Source: Desulfobacula sp. (GTDB lineage Bacteria; Desulfobacterota; Desulfobacteria; Desulfobacterales; Desulfobacteraceae). Taken from it: 47,386 nucleotides of DNA. The DNA lies in NCBI RefSeq assembly GCF_014237455.1, contig NZ_JABZFL010000034.1:1-47386 (forward strand), in the 5' to 3' direction. The notes under the pieces are model-generated. The model had not been told where the DNA came from. It made no database searches and was given only the letters and a program-made list of their open reading frames with translations. Positions 7,047-15,104 of this stretch are shown here, one piece after another. A program made the translations under genes and the position numbers. Numbering within the stretch: position 1 is the stretch's first letter; each line of letters opens with the position of its first letter.

Positions 7047-8636
7047 TTACCTGTTGTCCAGAAGATATCTAATCGTCTTCAGGGACTCTTCTTTACGAAC
7101 AGGTTTCAGTAAAAAGCCATCCACACCCATATCATGAAAATTATCTTTGTTGATCTGTTCGCTGAAACCTGTACAGATGATGACCGGAATATCAGGCCTG
7201 ATCTGTTTGATCCTATATGCCAGTTCCAGTCCTGCCACGATCGGCATTGCCATATCGCAGATGACAATGTCAAAAGTCTCGGGCCGGGTCTTAAATTCAT
7301 TTAATGCATCAAGGCTCTTAATAAAAGGTGTGACAATATACCCATACCGTTCAAAGGTCTTTTGCTGAACTTGCACAATAAAGGGATCATCATCAACAAA
7401 AAGAATCGATTCATTCCCATACAGATCCTTTTGTTTGTCATTATTAGCCCGAGTGGTAGTGGTGTCAAAGGGGACATAACCTCGGGGAAGATAGACCCGG
7501 AAAAGAGTCCTCCTTCCCGATTCATTGGAAAAACAGATATCTCCACCGTATTTTTTTAAAATATGGGAAATAACGGAAAGTCCGATTCCTGTTCCTTTTT
7601 CTTTTGTTGTAAAATGGGGATCAAATATTTTGTTCATTATAGAAGCCTCTATACCCTTCCCGGTATCGCCAACGCTTAAGCAGACATAAGTACCGGGAGT
7701 CAGGGCCAGGTCTCCGGGGACATCCCGGGTGATTTCAATCTCTTTCAGTGTTACATCAAGAATTCCGTCATCATTCCCCATGGCTTGAAAGGCATTGGTA
7801 ATCAGGTTCATGACAATCTGATAAATGTGAGTGGAATCTGCCATGACTGGTCCGCATTCATTGTCAATGGTCTGAATAATTTTTATATTGGCTGGCAGGG
7901 TTGACCGGTTCAATTTTAAGACTTCCCTGATAATGGGCTGGATTTTTATGAGGCCGACCTCAAGATCCGCCTGGTGACTGAAGCTGAGAATCTGTTTCAC
8001 CAGATTGCCGGCCCTGTTGGTACCGATAAGAACATTTTTGAGAGCCGCCTGGAGTTCTCTGTCACAGGCTGCATCTTCTATCAAAATTTCGAGATTACCA
8101 ACAATAGGATGAAGGATGTTGTTGTAATCATGAACAATGGCGCTTGAAAGTACACCAATGGCTTCCACCTTCTGTCTCTGTTCAAGCTTGCGTTCCAGTT
8201 TTGTTTTTTCCTGTTCTGCCTGTTTCAGGCCTGTAATATCACAAAGCATAAGCCTTATCTGCCTGCCGTAAAAATGCAAATTTTCATTAATAGAAACATA
8301 GACCCTGATCCATAACAGGTCCTGGCTTTTTTTTAACCGAATATCAAAGGAGTGAGACGTCAGGTCAGAAAGGCTGTTTTTGTCTAACTGGAGGTTTTTT
8401 TGATCTTCCTTGTGAACAAAACTAAGAAAATCAGTGTTAATTAAAAGGTCCTTTTCAACACCCAACATTTCAGCAGCAGTCAGGTTGCCACTTTTAATCA
8501 TTCCTTTTTCATCAAGGGTCACATATCCAATGGGTAGAAAATCATAAAACCGAGATTGATCTTCCCGGAGGATGTCAAGACAATCCGGTACCACCGGAAT
8601 AGTTCTATGGGGCTTGGAGTTTTGGTTGATTGTCAA
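7047..8636 (-). CDS. Cytoplasmic hybrid histidine kinase (PAS-HisKA-HATPase-receiver)
   Basis: 529 residues with no membrane segment, so cytoplasmic. PAS domain about 25-140. HisKA domain with His169 in SSAIVHDYNNILHPIVGN, the HD(F/Y)NN variant common in hybrid kinases. HATPase motifs: N-box NLITNAFQAM (277-286), G1 DTGKG (324-328) and G2 KGTGIGLS (347-354). The C-terminal receiver has the acidic triad FVDDDP, phospho-acceptor Asp461 (VICDMAMP) and Lys511 (LLKP). No output domain or partner regulator is adjacent. Upstream on the same strand lie a sigma-54-like sequence (8705-8720) and a long AT-rich inverted repeat (8724-8769). The signal is unknown. Confidence 0.92.
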   Translation of the reverse strand: MTINQNSKPHRTIPVVPDCLDILREDQSRFYDFLPIGYVTLDEKGMIKSGNLTAAEMLGVEKDLLINTDFLSFVHKEDQKNLQLDKNSLSDLTSHSFDIRLKKSQDLLWIRVYVSINENLHFYGRQIRLMLCDITGLKQAEQEKTKLERKLEQRQKVEAIGVLSSAIVHDYNNILHPIVGNLEILIEDAACDRELQAALKNVLIGTNRAGNLVKQILSFSHQADLEVGLIKIQPIIREVLKLNRSTLPANIKIIQTIDNECGPVMADSTHIYQIVMNLITNAFQAMGNDDGILDVTLKEIEITRDVPGDLALTPGTYVCLSVGDTGKGIEASIMNKIFDPHFTTKEKGTGIGLSVISHILKKYGGDICFSNESGRRTLFRVYLPRGYVPFDTTTTRANNDKQKDLYGNESILFVDDDPFIVQVQQKTFERYGYIVTPFIKSLDALNEFKTRPETFDIVICDMAMPIVAGLELAYRIKQIRPDIPVIICTGFSEQINKDNFHDMGVDGFLLKPVRKEESLKTIRYLLDNR

Positions 8637-8704
8637 GTGAACCTTTTTCTCCTAATCTATCCAACGTAATTTAATTAAAAATTCATATCATCTAGAATAA
8701 AAAA

Positions 8705-8720
8705 GGCAATGATTATGCCA
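8705..8720 (-). promoter_or_regulatory. Possible sigma-54 promoter for the hybrid kinase gene
   Basis: Read on the minus strand the sequence is TGGCATAATCATTGCC, with GG and GC ten bases apart as required and only the last base of each block off consensus. It is about 69 bases upstream of the kinase start. The site is partly self-complementary (GGCA/TGCC), so chance is possible. No known activator site was identified. Confidence 0.4.
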
Positions 8721-8723
8721 GAG

Positions 8724-8769
8724 TATTCAATAAATTAAAATTTTATTAACTATTTTAATTTATTGAATA
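8724..8769. repeat. Perfect 17-bp AT-rich inverted repeat
   Basis: The left arm TATTCAATAAATTAAAA (8724-8740) and its exact reverse complement (8753-8769) enclose 12 bases. It contains only one G/C pair per arm, so it is unlikely to be a strong terminator; a protein-binding site or DNA extrusion element upstream of the hybrid kinase is possible. Confidence 0.7.
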
Positions 8770-8895
8770 AAAACTTCTTTTCGATCCAATTGGAAAACCA
8801 GAAAGATAAAAAAAGTGCACGGGTTTGTGAGCGCAAACCAGGCCAACAACAGCACAAAACATATAACCCCTTGAAATATAAAGAAAAAAAGGAGT

Positions 8896-8932
8896 GCCTA
8901 TAAATATGGCTATTTTGCACATATTTATAGGC
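8896..8932. repeat. 13-bp perfect stem-loop
   Basis: GCCTATAAATATG (8896-8908) pairs perfectly with 8920-8932 around an 11-base loop. It overlaps the start codon of a small candidate gene at 8906 and follows AAAGGAG at 8887-8893, so in RNA it could gate translation. A shorter 6-bp stem GGTTTG/CAAACC lies at 8822-8839. Confidence 0.6.
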
Positions 8933-9025
8933 AAACTACGGGAAACAAGACCCTGCAACATGAAAAAAGAAAAAGAGGAAAAAGAAATCCTCTTTTTCCC
9001 TTGTTGCGATTTTGCCTGCACATAA
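8906..9025 (+). CDS. Candidate 39-residue small protein, uncertain
   Basis: An ATG at 8906 opens a 39-codon frame with AAAGGAG about 12 bases upstream. The product is charged in the middle (KKEKEEKE) and ends in a cysteine-rich tail (FFPCCDFACT). The coding sequence holds two stem-loops (8896-8932 and 8969-8998), which is unusual and argues that the region may instead be a structured RNA. I do not recognise the protein. Weak candidate. Confidence 0.2.
   Translation: MAILHIFIGKLRETRPCNMKKEKEEKEILFFPCCDFACT
8969..8998 (+). terminator. Hairpin with T-rich arm, possible terminator
   Basis: GAAAAAGAGGA pairs with TCCTCTTTTTC around an eight-base loop (11-bp stem). The T-run lies inside the descending arm, as in AT-rich terminators. 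It closes the hairpin-rich stretch 8822-8998 and could end a small RNA transcribed from the plus strand. Confidence 0.45.
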
Positions 9026-9131
9026 GAATGTGCACTTCTCAAGGAGTATTTGTTTTTGTTCTGTTTTAAATATTAAGAAATATTCTTTTAATTTCAAATG
9101 GTTATAAAATATTTTCTGGAAATAAAATCCG

Positions 9132-9147
9132 TGGCCCCTGCCTTGCT
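9132..9147 (+). promoter_or_regulatory. Sigma-54 (-24/-12) promoter upstream of a micropeptide gene
   Basis: TGGCCCCTGCCTTGCT has the invariant GG and GC ten bases apart and a perfect TTGCT -12 block; only one base of the -24 block departs from TGGCAC. It lies 71 bases before the ATG at 9218. The nearby NtrC-type regulator (13000-14409) is a plausible activator. Confidence 0.75.
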
Positions 9148-9217
9148 ATATTGATAACCAACGAGATGATAATTGTATCGTAATTTTAACTAACCAGGAA
9201 AACAAAGGAGAAAAAAG

Positions 9218-9310
9218 ATGAAAAAACTCATGGTAAAATTATTTGTAATTGGTGTTTTGGTTGCCGGATATGCACTGCCTGTTCTGGCATGTGGCAGTGG
9301 CGGGCCTTAA
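9218..9310 (+). CDS. 30-residue exported micropeptide
   Basis: The peptide starts MKKLMVKLFVIGVLVAGYAL and ends PVLACGSGGP. It consists almost entirely of a signal peptide: basic N-terminus, a long hydrophobic core, then VLAC, which could be a Sec cleavage site (VLA before Cys25) or a weak lipobox. The released or lipidated part would be about six residues, CGSGGP. The start has a strong RBS (AAAGGAG at 9204-9210, eight bases away). A sigma-54 promoter lies upstream and a terminator-like hairpin downstream (9355-9391), so this is a complete tiny transcription unit. It precedes an oligopeptide-binding lipoprotein and a sensor kinase. I do not recognise the family; a secreted signalling peptide is a hypothesis. 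Confidence 0.65.
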   Translation: MKKLMVKLFVIGVLVAGYALPVLACGSGGP

Positions 9311-9354
9311 TTCTTTCTTGAAAAAAATGCCTGTTCATTAAGACAAAACAGGTT

Positions 9355-9391
9355 AAGAAAAGCACGGTATCCTTTCTCTCGTGCTTTTCTT
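9355..9391 (+). terminator. Hairpin terminator after the micropeptide gene
   Basis: AAGAAAAGCACG (9355-9366) pairs perfectly with CGTGCTTTTCTT (9380-9391) around a 13-base loop, giving a 12-bp stem with a T-rich descending arm. It lies 45 bases after the micropeptide stop codon and ahead of the next gene, so the micropeptide RNA can be short and abundant. Confidence 0.7.
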
Positions 9392-9504
9392 TGCCAATTG
9401 GTCCTGACTTCAGGAACGTTTTAATAAAATTTGAGATACTTGCATATGTATCTTCTCTGTGGTAAATTTTTTCCTCTTTAAACACATATCAATAAGGAGG
9501 AAAG

Positions 9505-11154
9505 ATGAACCAGTCAAGCCTGTTTTCATTCTTTTTCACTAGTTTTTTTTTCTTAAGCCTGGTTATCCTGCCAGGCTGTACTAATCAGGAAGAAAAAGAA
9601 ATAACACAAAAGGCTGTATCCGAACCTGTGCCTGTCTTGGGCGGAATTTACCGGGCACCTTTACGAAGCAATCCTGCCACACTTGATCCCGCTTATGTTC
9701 AGAATGAATATGGTGTATCCATAGTAAAACAGTTGTTTGATGGACTTGTCCGGTTTGATCCCTATCTATCGGTTTTACCGGCCCTGGCTGAAACATGGCA
9801 GGTAAAAGAAAAAGGGAAAGTATACCGGTTTACCTTAAGAAAAAATGCCCGGTTTCATAACCTGGAACCTGTCACTCCAAAAGATGTGGTTTTTTCCTTC
9901 AACAGGCTTTTGCGGGCAGACCCCCCTCCTGCTGTTCTGCCCCATCTGCTTAAAATTTCCGGGGCAAAGGAATACAGGGCCAAAACCCTTGAAAATGTCC
10001 CGGGACTGGAAATTGAAAGTGACACAGTTTTTAAGGTCCGCCTGGAAGAATCCCATGTGCCCTTTCTGACTGCCTTGGGCATGTATCAGGCCGCTATTGT
10101 TCCTCAAAAAGAGGTGATCCGGCTGGGGAATAATTTTGGAAACCATCCCGTGGGAACCGGCCCGTTCAGGTTTGTGTCATGGGATGGGGGAAAATCTGTC
10201 CACCTTAAGCGGTTTGAAGACTATTATGCCGAGCCTGCTTTTCTTGATGAGATCCATTATAAAATCTACCCTGGAGGGCAGGACCCCCTGGTGTTAGCTG
10301 ATTTTCAGAATGGTATTCTTGACGAAATGGCAGTCTACGGGGATGTTAGAGAAAAACTTGCAAACACAAAGAAGCTTCAATGGTTTCACAGACCCTCCCT
10401 GAGCCTCTTTTTCTACGGTATGAACCTGAAACATCCCAACCTTGCAAATCCGGATCTTCGAAAGGCCCTTTCCATTGCCGTTGACCGCACTGCATTTGTC
10501 AACCAGATCTATAAAGGTCGGTTTGAAATTGCCAGAACCATTCTGCCACCCGGTATGCCGGGGTATAATCCCTTGAATCGGATGGAGGACAATAACCCGG
10601 ATCTTGCCCGCCGGCACTTGAACAGATCCTCTGGCAAGACGATGAAGGATCAACCTGAATTGGAAATTGTGTCAGCTCTTCAATTCCCGCGAGTGGAAAA
10701 GGAACTATCTATGATCAAAGACTTCTGGGCCGGACTCGGTATAAAGCTCAGGGTAAAATACATCACGGACTGGGAAAAATTTGAAGCCTATTTAAGATCA
10801 GACTCTGTCCAGCTCTACCGGTATGCCTGGTTTGCAGACATGCCTGATCCAGACAGCTTTTTATATTCCCTTTTTGCCTCTGAATCCCCAACCAATTTCA
10901 TGAAATTTCAGGATGAAAATGTGGACCGGATGCTGTTAACTGCCCGGGGGATTGTGGACCCGGTTGAACGGGCAAAGATGTATCAAAAGATCGAAGCAAC
11001 CGTCATAGACTCCGCACCCCTGATCCCGCTTTTTTATATGAGTGTGGACCGGGTGTATCAATCCTATGTTAAATCCGTGAACGTGAGTGCCCTTGGCGCT
11101 CATACCATGCCACTCAATAAAATCTGGCTGGACAAATCTTCACGAAATGACTGA
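9505..11154 (+). CDS. Peptide/solute-binding lipoprotein, ABC family 5 (OppA/DppA-like)
   Basis: 549 residues with lipobox ILPGC (Cys25). SBP_bac_5 features: GGIYRAPLRSNPATLDPAYV at the start of the mature fold, LFDGLVRFDPYLSVLPALAETW, FTLRKNARFH, and VKDVVFSFNRLL-like text in the first lobe. The GTGPFRF hinge block and the LRKALSIAVDRTAFV segment follow. Such proteins bind oligopeptides or related ligands outside the membrane. No permease or ATPase genes are adjacent; instead the sensor kinase gene starts eight bases before its stop codon. This suggests the binding protein delivers ligand information to the kinase rather than only feeding a transporter. RBS AAGGAGG. Confidence 0.9.
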   Translation: MNQSSLFSFFFTSFFFLSLVILPGCTNQEEKEITQKAVSEPVPVLGGIYRAPLRSNPATLDPAYVQNEYGVSIVKQLFDGLVRFDPYLSVLPALAETWQVKEKGKVYRFTLRKNARFHNLEPVTPKDVVFSFNRLLRADPPPAVLPHLLKISGAKEYRAKTLENVPGLEIESDTVFKVRLEESHVPFLTALGMYQAAIVPQKEVIRLGNNFGNHPVGTGPFRFVSWDGGKSVHLKRFEDYYAEPAFLDEIHYKIYPGGQDPLVLADFQNGILDEMAVYGDVREKLANTKKLQWFHRPSLSLFFYGMNLKHPNLANPDLRKALSIAVDRTAFVNQIYKGRFEIARTILPPGMPGYNPLNRMEDNNPDLARRHLNRSSGKTMKDQPELEIVSALQFPRVEKELSMIKDFWAGLGIKLRVKYITDWEKFEAYLRSDSVQLYRYAWFADMPDPDSFLYSLFASESPTNFMKFQDENVDRMLLTARGIVDPVERAKMYQKIEATVIDSAPLIPLFYMSVDRVYQSYVKSVNVSALGAHTMPLNKIWLDKSSRND

Positions 11155-13003
11155 CTCTTTACAAAAGAACGGTTTGCACCCGGAAAAAAAATATAGATTT
11201 ATTTCCCTGCGCTATCGATTCATCCTTATCACCTCAATTATGCTCATGCTCATGCTGGGCACCCTTGCCCTGGTCCTGGGGATGCTTCAAACCCGAACCA
11301 TCCGGGGGAAAATTGAGGAACAGGGGATGGCTATTGCAAAGAATCTTGCTGCCATATCCATCGAGCATCTGATCACTTATAACTATGTTGCCCTGGAAAA
11401 ACTGGTCAACCAGGCTGTCAAAAACCCAGAGATCCTTTATGTGATCATCCATGACAAAGAAGGAAGGGTGGCTGGTTACAGCAAAAGGCCTGATCTCCAG
11501 AACAAGGTGTTGTCAGACAAAGTCAGCCTTACTGCTGTTGAAGTAAAAGAACCTTTGATTTCAGTCCATTCTCCTGAATCAGGAGGCATCCCTGTCATGG
11601 ATGTGGCCGTACCTGTATACCTTCCCGGTTCCCGGGACCGGTGGGGAACCATACGGGTCTGCTTATCCCTTGAACTGATGCGCCAGCAGATCCGCCAGAC
11701 CCTTTGGACCATTCTTATTCTGGGATCTGTGGCTCTTGCCATCGGCACCCTGATCTCCAACTGGGCTGCCCAGCGGGTCACACGGCCTCTGGAAACATTG
11801 GTTAAAGCCACCATTGAAGCAGCCCGGGGGAATTTAAAACAAAAAATTTCCATTCACACCCGGGATGAAGTGGAGATTCTGGCATCCAATTTTTCCTTTA
11901 TGATCCGTGAAATCCTTGCTCAAAAACAGCAATTGGAAAACCACCTCAAAGAAATCAAACGGTTGCAGCAATATGCCGAGAAAATACTGGACACAATGAG
12001 TGACGGCCTTTTGGCCGTTGATATGAATAAAATTGTTACGGCTGTCAACCCTGCAGCCCTTGCCATCCTGGGCATCCCTCCGGGCCATACCGTAAAAGGC
12101 CGCTCTGTCTTGGAATTTTTTGATAAAAACACACAGTTTTCTGCCTATATACTGCAATCCCTTGAAAACCCTTCAGGGCCAAACCAGCGTGAGATTCATC
12201 TGCAACAAGGAGAAGATACAAGGGTACTCCTGGCAGGTTCAGGTGTTCTTGAATCGGATGAAAAAAACTCCAGGCAGCTCATATTCAACCTTAATGATAT
12301 TACTGCCCTCAAAAGACTTGAGGCACAGATCCGCCAGACACAGCGGCTTGCGGATCTGGGAACCATGGCTGCCGGCATGGCCCATGAAATTCGAAATCCC
12401 CTTTCTGCCATCAAAACCTATGTGGCATTGTTGCCGGGAAAAATTGAAAAACCAGATTTCCTGGAAAAGTTTCAAAGGACTGTTCCCAGGGAGATCAACC
12501 GGCTCAACACCCTCACTGAAGAACTCTTAGAGTTATCAAGGCCGCCAAAATACAATTTCAGGCTGACAGATATCCGGAAGTTGTTAACCCTGAGCATTGA
12601 ATTGCTGGAAACGGATTTTAAGGCCAGTGGTATTGACTGCCAATGGGATATTCCAAATGAACTGCCCAAGGTCATGGCAGATGCAGACCAGCTTGAAAAA
12701 GTATTTATAAACCTCATGCAGAATGGGGCCCAGGCAATGCCCAATGGCGGGGTGATCTCCATTCATGTATCCTGTAAAAACACTTGGGTGGTCATAGATT
12801 TCAGGGACACAGGCCATGGATTTTCAGCTGAACTGGCCCAGAATATTTTTAATCCGTTTTTTACCACCAAGGCCAAAGGGACCGGGCTGGGGCTTGCCAT
12901 CACTCATAAGGTGATCTCGGAACACGGGGGGCAGATAGAAGCAAAAAGCAAAAAAGGCGAGGGCTGCTGTTTTTCAGTTAGTCTGCCAGGAAAACAGGCT
13001 TAG
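11147..13003 (+). CDS. Membrane sensor histidine kinase (periplasmic sensor-HAMP-PAS-HisKA-HATPase)
   Basis: 618 residues from the ATG at 11147, which overlaps the end of the binding-protein gene by eight bases; a further ATG at 11087 would lie deep inside that gene and is less likely. TM1 about 25-45, a periplasmic sensor of roughly 135 residues, TM2 about 184-204, HAMP, PAS about 282-390. HisKA with His413 (MAAGMAHEIRNPLSAIKTY), N-box NLMQNGAQAM, G1 DTGHGF and G2 KGTGLGLAI. The kinase is of the NtrB/ZraS type that pairs with AAA+ sigma-54 response regulators, and one is encoded convergently next door. Partner and ligand assignments are inferred from context. Confidence 0.92.
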   Translation: MTDSLQKNGLHPEKKYRFISLRYRFILITSIMLMLMLGTLALVLGMLQTRTIRGKIEEQGMAIAKNLAAISIEHLITYNYVALEKLVNQAVKNPEILYVIIHDKEGRVAGYSKRPDLQNKVLSDKVSLTAVEVKEPLISVHSPESGGIPVMDVAVPVYLPGSRDRWGTIRVCLSLELMRQQIRQTLWTILILGSVALAIGTLISNWAAQRVTRPLETLVKATIEAARGNLKQKISIHTRDEVEILASNFSFMIREILAQKQQLENHLKEIKRLQQYAEKILDTMSDGLLAVDMNKIVTAVNPAALAILGIPPGHTVKGRSVLEFFDKNTQFSAYILQSLENPSGPNQREIHLQQGEDTRVLLAGSGVLESDEKNSRQLIFNLNDITALKRLEAQIRQTQRLADLGTMAAGMAHEIRNPLSAIKTYVALLPGKIEKPDFLEKFQRTVPREINRLNTLTEELLELSRPPKYNFRLTDIRKLLTLSIELLETDFKASGIDCQWDIPNELPKVMADADQLEKVFINLMQNGAQAMPNGGVISIHVSCKNTWVVIDFRDTGHGFSAELAQNIFNPFFTTKAKGTGLGLAITHKVISEHGGQIEAKSKKGEGCCFSVSLPGKQA

Positions 13004-14409
13004 GAAACATTTTTGTCCCGGGTAAGATTCAACGCTTTCATTTTCTGAATAAGGGTGTTCCTGTGAATTCCAAGAAGATTTGCAGCCCGGGTCTGATTCC
13101 ACCGACAGTTCTGAAGGGCCCGCAGGATGTAGAGACGTTCAAAGGACTGGCGAGCCTGGATCAATCCCTTGTTTTCTCCAGCACCTTTTTGCCCCCCTTT
13201 TATGGATTCCCTGTGGAACAAAAGATCAAAGGGAAGGTCTTTTTCATCAATGAATTGATTTTCTGATCCCAGCACCACCATCCGTTCGATAAAATTTTCC
13301 AGCTCACGGATATTTCCAGGCCAGGGATAGGCCTCCAGCACGGCAAGGGCAGCCTGGGTAAAGCCTTTTATGCTTTTATTCATCTGACGGTTGAACCTGT
13401 CCAGAAAAAAATCTGCCAGAAGCGGAACATCGCCTTCGCGGCTGCGAAGGGGCGGCAGCAATACCGGAACTACATTAAGCCTGAAATAAAGATCATCCCT
13501 GAATAAGCCTTCTTTCACCATCTCCTCCAAGCTGATATTTGTGGCGGCAACAATTCGGACATCCACTTTAATGGTGCGATGGCTGCCCACCCGTGTGAAT
13601 TCCCTTTCCTGGATAAACCTTAAAAGCTTTGCCTGGAACTCAGGTTTCAGGCAGGAAACTTCATCCAGAAAAATGGTGCCCTGGTGGGCAAATTCAAATT
13701 TACCTATCGTCTGCTTATAGGCGCCGGTAAAGGCTCCCTTCTCATGGCCGAATAATTCTGCTTCCATAAGTTCTGCCGGTATGGCTGCACAATTAATAAC
13801 AACAAAGGGCTTATCTGTGCGCAGACTTGCATTGTGAACTGCCCGGGCGACTAATTCTTTTCCGGTTCCACTCTCTCCTGTAATCAGGACATTGCTCGAT
13901 GTTTCAGCAACTTTTGCAACCCGATCAAACACAGCAGCCATATTTTTTGAGTTGCTGACAATTTCGGTCTGCCAGGACACCGAAACTGCCTGGGACCTAT
14001 GAAAATTGACCTCTTTGATGAGATTTCGTTTTAACAATACCTTTTCCAGACGGTTCAATATAATTTCATGGTCAAATGGTTTTGTAATATAGTCATAGGC
14101 CCCGTGTTTAATGGAATCCGTGGCTTCCTGGGCACGGTCAATGGCAGAGACCATGATGATATCCAGATTCTTGTCATGGGCCTTGATCCGTCTCAAAGCT
14201 TCAATTCCATTCATTTCAGGCATTACAATGTCCAGGAAAACAAGGTCAAACACCTGGTTTTTAATCTCTTCAACGGCCTTGAACCCGCTGTCAACACAGA
14301 CAACATCATAATTATCCTCAAGGATCACCCTTAGGGCATCCCTTATGGCTTCATCATCATCTACCACCAGAATCCGTGCGTGTGTTGAAATAATATTATT
14401 CCCCGCCAA
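13000..14409 (-). CDS. Sigma-54-dependent NtrC-family response regulator
   Basis: 469 residues. Receiver: RILVVDDDE, phospho-acceptor Asp60 (LVFLDIVMPEMNG) and ITKPFD. AAA+ domain: Walker A GESGTGKE (178-185), the sigma-54-contact loop GAFTGA (225-230), and downstream R-finger and sensor motifs. The C-terminal Fis helix-turn-helix is NCRWNQTRAANLLGIHRNTLIQKM. The start appears to be TTG (14409-14407), with AAAGGA about ten bases before it. The gene's end overlaps the sensor kinase end by four bases. It should activate -24/-12 promoters, the nearest being 9132-9147 and 8705-8720. Confidence 0.94.
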   Translation of the reverse strand: MAGNNIISTHARILVVDDDEAIRDALRVILEDNYDVVCVDSGFKAVEEIKNQVFDLVFLDIVMPEMNGIEALRRIKAHDKNLDIIMVSAIDRAQEATDSIKHGAYDYITKPFDHEIILNRLEKVLLKRNLIKEVNFHRSQAVSVSWQTEIVSNSKNMAAVFDRVAKVAETSSNVLITGESGTGKELVARAVHNASLRTDKPFVVINCAAIPAELMEAELFGHEKGAFTGAYKQTIGKFEFAHQGTIFLDEVSCLKPEFQAKLLRFIQEREFTRVGSHRTIKVDVRIVAATNISLEEMVKEGLFRDDLYFRLNVVPVLLPPLRSREGDVPLLADFFLDRFNRQMNKSIKGFTQAALAVLEAYPWPGNIRELENFIERMVVLGSENQFIDEKDLPFDLLFHRESIKGGQKGAGENKGLIQARQSFERLYILRALQNCRWNQTRAANLLGIHRNTLIQKMKALNLTRDKNVS

Positions 14410-14591
14410 AAATGTAATATCCTTTCTTTTTATCCATTCATATCCAAAAGCCTGCCTTCACATCACCACGAATACTACAGATTCTTTTTTTTTACCATAG
14501 TTTCAAATGAATTTTCGAAACGATTCTTTTTGTAATGTCATGCAAATGTTGTATAACAGATAAAAACATAATTTTAAAAAAAGGATTTCCC

Positions 14592-15104
14592 ATGAATTTA
14601 GACATTTTTAAAACCATGACTAAAAAAGAACTCCAGACCTACATTGAATTTCTTTTATGGAACTACAGGGTCATGGATGCATTCTGGTTTATCAGGATCG
14701 CTGAAAAATTTGATCAGCCAACGGCAGAAAAGATCAATGAACAGGTCTGGGACCGTGTAGCAGGGGATGCTGCCAAAGATCTTAAGAAAAAATTTAATAT
14801 CCCTGAAAAGGGACTTGCAGGGTTTGTTAAGGCATTAAAATTATTCCCCTGGTGTATCCTTGTGGGCTACAATTTTGAGGAAAAAAAAGATGAGGTGATC
14901 ATTACAGTGCCTTCGTGCCCCACCCAGCAAGCCCGTCTCAAACGCGGCCAGGGAGAATATGTCTGCAAATACATGCACATGAAGGAATTTGAAAGCTTTG
15001 TAAAAGTGATTGATGAGCGCATCAACGTGGAATGTGTGTTTGCGCCGCCGGACCCTCACCCGGATGATATGTTCTGCAAATGGCGGTTCACGTTAAACGG
15101 TTAA
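14592..15104 (+). CDS. DUF6125-like cytosolic protein
   Basis: 170 residues from the ATG at 14592, which has AAAAAAGG just upstream; an ATG at 14535 lacks such a site. The sequence has [24 protein letters not shown] near the N-terminus and a conserved-looking [22 protein letters not shown] block with cysteines and histidine that could bind a metal or cofactor. No signal peptide or membrane segment. It resembles the DUF6125 family seen in anaerobes, whose function is unknown. It ends four bases into the convergent acyl-CoA synthetase gene. Confidence 0.65.
   Translation: MNLDIFKTMTKKELQTYIEFLLWNYRVMDAFWFIRIAEKFDQPTAEKINEQVWDRVAGDAAKDLKKKFNIPEKGLAGFVKALKLFPWCILVGYNFEEKKDEVIITVPSCPTQQARLKRGQGEYVCKYMHMKEFESFVKVIDERINVECVFAPPDPHPDDMFCKWRFTLNG

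Noticed and set aside
8755-9042. 95-codon frame on the minus strand in the hairpin-rich region
   Set aside because: No convincing RBS, low-complexity and aromatic-rich product, crosses several stem-loops; treated as non-coding.
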